Assembly (NCBI RefSeq): GCF_051414055.1
Contig: NZ_JBLKNX010000011.1
Location: 120,459 to 184,458 of the forward strand
Direction of reading: 5' to 3'
Source: Halosimplex halobium
GTDB taxonomy: Archaea > Halobacteriota > Halobacteria > Halobacteriales > Haloarculaceae
Length of the DNA stretch: 64,000 bases
The translations under genes were made by a program, and so were the position numbers. The notes beneath the pieces are model-generated. The model was not told the origin of the DNA, did not search any database, and saw nothing but the letters and a program-made list of their open reading frames with translations. Position 1 is the first letter of the stretch. Every line of letters starts with the position of its first letter. Of this stretch, positions 61,393-64,000 are shown piece after piece.

Positions 61393-61789
61393 GTCCGGAC
61401 TTCGGGACTGGTACCATATGAATGGTTAGGAAACCCTTCCGCCGAACCCGTTCGCGTGCGCTTCTTTCGCACGGAAGAACGTGACAATCAGATCGTCCGT
61501 TCACCCCACGCTCACCGGTGTCTGCCCGGCCGGACAGCGGCGAGTCGAGCCAGTCGGACCGGAAGCCGGGCTGTCGGCGCGAAAGCGAAGCGACGCTGTG
61601 CAGCCCTGGTCAGAGCGACAGCGGAGACGGGGCGAGTCGAGGTGGCGCGGGAAGCGGATGGATTCGACGGCAACGGAAGCGGTCAGAAGAGGTGGCGGCG
61701 GAAGCGATCAGACGGGCGACGAAAGCGGTCAGACGGGCCGGACCCGCGTGTACGGGACGGGCCGGCGGCGTGGCGGGCCGCGGGGTCGG
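61393..61789. other. intergenic region with a short degenerate repeat
   Basis: 397 bases, no gene. The oxidase promoter lies at its left end (CATATG near 61417). Short strings of the type GAAGCGGTCAGA occur at 61676-61687, 61701-61712 and 61721-61733. No other structure seen. Confidence 0.5.
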
Positions 61790-62035
61790 TCACTCGTGGT
61801 CGGCTTCCATCTCGTTTTCCGCCTTCGAGACGGCCTTGCCGGCGTAGTAGGTCAGGATTACGAGCAGCATCCCCGTCACACCGACGATGGCGAACTGCAG
61901 CCCGGAGACGAGCGGGTCGACGCCCCACGGCGGGAACAGCGCGAACGCACCGATGAAGAAGACCAGAATGCCCAGCGGGATGAAGTTGACCGTCAGGTCC
62001 AGGAGCGTTTCGCGGTCGAAGACCTTCTCTGACAT
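61790..62035 (-). CDS. DUF6684-like small membrane protein
   Basis: An 81-residue protein starting MSEKVFDRETLLDLTVNFIP with two hydrophobic segments (about 17-35, 48-66) and an acidic end. It looks like the haloarchaeal DUF6684 family that accompanies oxidase genes, though I rate the family name as probable only. It may be an accessory subunit of the oxidase. Confidence 0.65.
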   Translation of the reverse strand: MSEKVFDRETLLDLTVNFIPLGILVFFIGAFALFPPWGVDPLVSGLQFAIVGVTGMLLVILTYYAGKAVSKAENEMEADHE

Positions 62036-62190
62036 ACCACGGGTTTGGGTCAGGCGGCTAAATATAGTGTCGGTTCGCGCCGGTGAGCGACCGAGGCGAC
62101 GGCGAATCCGTTCGGCCCGGTGCGGAACTGGGGCTCGGGTCACGCCAGGCGGCCGGTCGGGTCTTCGCCGGAGCCCGGCCGGTCGCCCGC

Positions 62191-62598
62191 TCAGATGCCC
62201 TGCCCGGTGCGCCCGACGGCCTGGCTGACGAGGCCCGCGGCGACGAGCATGGCCCCGGCGACGGCGACGGCGAGGCCGCGGCCGACGACGCCGTTGGGGT
62301 CGGCGACCGTCTCGAAGAGACTCACGGACGACCCGGGGACCTGCGTCGCGACGAGGGCGCCCCCGAGCGCGAAGAAGGCGGCGCCCAGCAGCGCGAGCGT
62401 CCGCCAGGGCCGGCGGGCGTAGCCCGACTCGCCGAGGATGCCCGCGACGCTCCCCCCGAGCAGGAGCACCCCGCCGACGGCGATCGGGAACAGGCCGAGG
62501 AAGACGCCGACCTCGGTCAGCGCGAAGCCGACCGCCACGAGGAGCGGCCACGGACTGGCCGTCCGATACTGGTCCGACAGTCCCGGTTGCTCTTCCAT
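62191..62598 (-). CDS. small multi-pass membrane protein near the oxidase
   Basis: A 135-residue protein starting MEEQPGLSDQYR with four hydrophobic segments. The start is not certain; an ATG at 62625 would add nine residues (MTDRSQRRG). It is of the haloarchaeal type found beside coxA-type genes. Function unknown, possibly an oxidase assembly or accessory subunit. Confidence 0.62.
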   Translation of the reverse strand: MEEQPGLSDQYRTASPWPLLVAVGFALTEVGVFLGLFPIAVGGVLLLGGSVAGILGESGYARRPWRTLALLGAAFFALGGALVATQVPGSSVSLFETVADPNGVVGRGLAVAVAGAMLVAAGLVSQAVGRTGQGI

Positions 62599-62840
62599 AC
62601 CCCGCCGTTGGGACCGGTCCGTCATAGGTACACCGAACTCCCGCGCGCGGCGACCCGAATATGGTCGGCTCGTCCCCGAGGGTGGGCGGGCCCGCACGGG
62701 GGGCCGGGTCGACACGGTCCGGCGCCGTCCGACCGGAGCCGGCGTCGTCGCTTCGCGTCGGTCGCTGCCGTCCACCGGCGGCGGTCGCGCGTCGGACGTG
62801 GGCGCAAAGTATTTGGTTCGCATGGGGCTTGTCCAACACA

Positions 62841-64000
62841 ATGACCACGCGCGCTGTGGAGCAGTTCGACGAGTGGGAGTCGTCGCCGTTCCGCGACGGC
62901 TATCGCGGCCTGCACGACCTGGCCGACTCCGACTTTTCCGGGATCGTGGAAGCCGGCGGCGTCAAGCTCTGTATGCTCAACGGGACGGTCGTCGGCATCC
63001 TCGACGGTGACATCGACGACTTCGAGGGGGCGTCGGGGACCGCCTACGAGGCTCCCTCGCCGGCGCTTCCGTTGCTCGCGCTCATGCAGGAGCGCAACGA
63101 CGAGGTCCGCGCGAAGTACTACTCCGAGGACACGCCGCTCTCGGAGGTCGACGACACGCTCGCGGACGGGGGGTTCACCGGGTTCATCGAGCTGTCGGAG
63201 AACGTCCTCAGCGGGGACTACTACGTCGTCTACCACCGCGGCCGCTCGATGGCCGTCGCCTGGGTCGGCAACAGCGGCCAGCTGCTCACCGACGACGAGG
63301 CATTCGAGCGCGCCGACGACGAGGTCGGCATCTTCCAGGTCCGCCCCGCCGAGATCGAGCCCGTCGAGATCCCCGAGGTCGACGGCGGTCCCGACGCTGC
63401 GGGCGGAGCCGACGACTCGGACGCGACGGCAGCCGCCGGGGGCGCCGCTGCGGGGAGCGCCGCCGCGGCCGACGACGACACCGAACCCGACCCGGCCGCC
63501 GGGAGCGACGACGCCGTCGCCGAGGAGCCGGCGGCGGAGAGCGAACCGGACGACGGGGGCGGGGCCGCGGAGCCCGACCCCGCCGAGACCGACCCGGTCG
63601 ACCCCGAACCGGCCGCCGACTCCGGCTCGACCGCGGATCCCGGGACGGTCGCGGACCCGGACCCGGAACCTGACGAGGGGTCGTCCGTCCGGGACGAGAC
63701 GACGGCGGAGGCCGGCGGGAACGGCGGCGGGGCGGAGGCCGACACGCCGCCCGCCGGCTCGTCGGAGCCGTCCGAACGGTCGCGGGACCGGCGCGAGGCA
63801 ACCGACCGACGCGACCGCGGCGACGATTCGGCGGCGAACCGGCGAGCGGAGTCGACCGGCACCGACCGCACGGAGGGATCCGACACGTCGACGGCCGACG
63901 CGGGCGGGACCGACGCGTCGACAGCCAGCGACGACCGCGCGGGCGACGCCGGCGGGCACGCGGCCGGCCGGGACGAAGCCGGCGCCTCGTCCGAGCGCGA
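62841..64000 (+). CDS. acidic protein with long disordered region, cut by the window edge
   Basis: At least 386 residues. The N-terminal domain (1-175) is structured (LCMLNGTVVGILDGDIDDFEG, then SEVDDTLADGGFTGFIELSE and YYVVYHRGRSMAVAWVG) and looks like a beta-rich sensor-like domain of unknown family. From about 185 on it is Ala/Asp/Glu/Pro/Gly-rich and probably unfolded, typical of a tether. The AAGTATTTGG box lies about 28-38 bases before the ATG. The gene continues beyond the window, so no further domain can be named. Confidence 0.78.
   Translation, partial: MTTRAVEQFDEWESSPFRDGYRGLHDLADSDFSGIVEAGGVKLCMLNGTVVGILDGDIDDFEGASGTAYEAPSPALPLLALMQERNDEVRAKYYSEDTPLSEVDDTLADGGFTGFIELSENVLSGDYYVVYHRGRSMAVAWVGNSGQLLTDDEAFERADDEVGIFQVRPAEIEPVEIPEVDGGPDAAGGADDSDATAAAGGAAAGSAAAADDDTEPDPAAGSDDAVAEEPAAESEPDDGGGAAEPDPAETDPVDPEPAADSGSTADPGTVADPDPEPDEGSSVRDETTAEAGGNGGGAEADTPPAGSSEPSERSRDRREATDRRDRGDDSAANRRAESTGTDRTEGSDTSTADAGGTDASTASDDRAGDAGGHAAGRDEAGASSER

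Overview
The base composition (high GC with strongly GC-rich third positions), the acidic proteins, the twin-arginine lipoproteins, the bacterio-opsin-activator (HTH_10) regulators, the halocyanin domain and the E/F/G-less style of complex I genes all point to a halophilic archaeon (class Halobacteria). No rRNA, tRNA, CRISPR array, intact insertion sequence or replication origin was seen.

Layout. (1) Bases 1-27,400 are an accessory redox/sulfur region of short transcription units: two DsrE-like proteins, two pyridine-nucleotide disulfide oxidoreductases, three DUF3179 proteins and a partner membrane protein, a thioredoxin and a thioredoxin-reductase-like flavoprotein, two TauE/SafE permeases, a CMD/AhpD-like protein, peroxiredoxin-like proteins, several small winged-helix regulators (two HxlR), a cytosolic chemotaxis-type transducer, a bdhA/phaZ-type PHA mobilisation pair, a halocyanin fusion lipoprotein and a NitT/TauT-type ABC importer. 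Many promoters here share a GTAACC/GGTTAC element placed about 15-25 bp upstream of a TATA-like box. (2) 27,400-28,100 is gene-free and partly AT-rich, followed by a truncated haemoglobin. (3) 28,500-33,400 is an electron-transfer-flavoprotein operon (etfB, etfA, fixC, fixX) that also carries an SdhC-like cytochrome b subunit and a small wHTH regulator. (4) 33,500-40,970 has a large PAS/GAF/Bat sensor-regulator, Hsp20, two divergent lipoproteins sharing a domain, a CoxG-like protein, a transposase-like zinc-ribbon fragment and a flavin reductase. (5) 41,176-50,255 is an Fe3+/thiamine-type ABC importer followed by three soluble periplasmic-binding-fold proteins of the 4,5-dihydroxyphthalate decarboxylase family (two recently duplicated in tandem) and a multi-Ig-like protein; this unit is the best candidate for an undescribed system. 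(6) 50,400-52,300 has DoxX, a small membrane protein, a surE remnant and a 1-Cys peroxiredoxin. (7) 52,437-58,658 is the distal half of a complex I operon (nuoJ1-J2-K-L-M-N) without its usual A-I genes upstream. (8) 58,987-62,600 is a haem-copper oxidase subunit I with four small membrane proteins. The window ends in a long acidic protein cut by the edge.

Taken together, the left third looks like thiol/sulfur and electron handling under common control. The middle feeds electrons from acyl-CoA-type dehydrogenases to quinone through ETF:quinone oxidoreductase, and the right end holds proton-pumping respiratory complexes. Functions are family-level assignments made by reading the translations; regulatory calls rest on motif position only.
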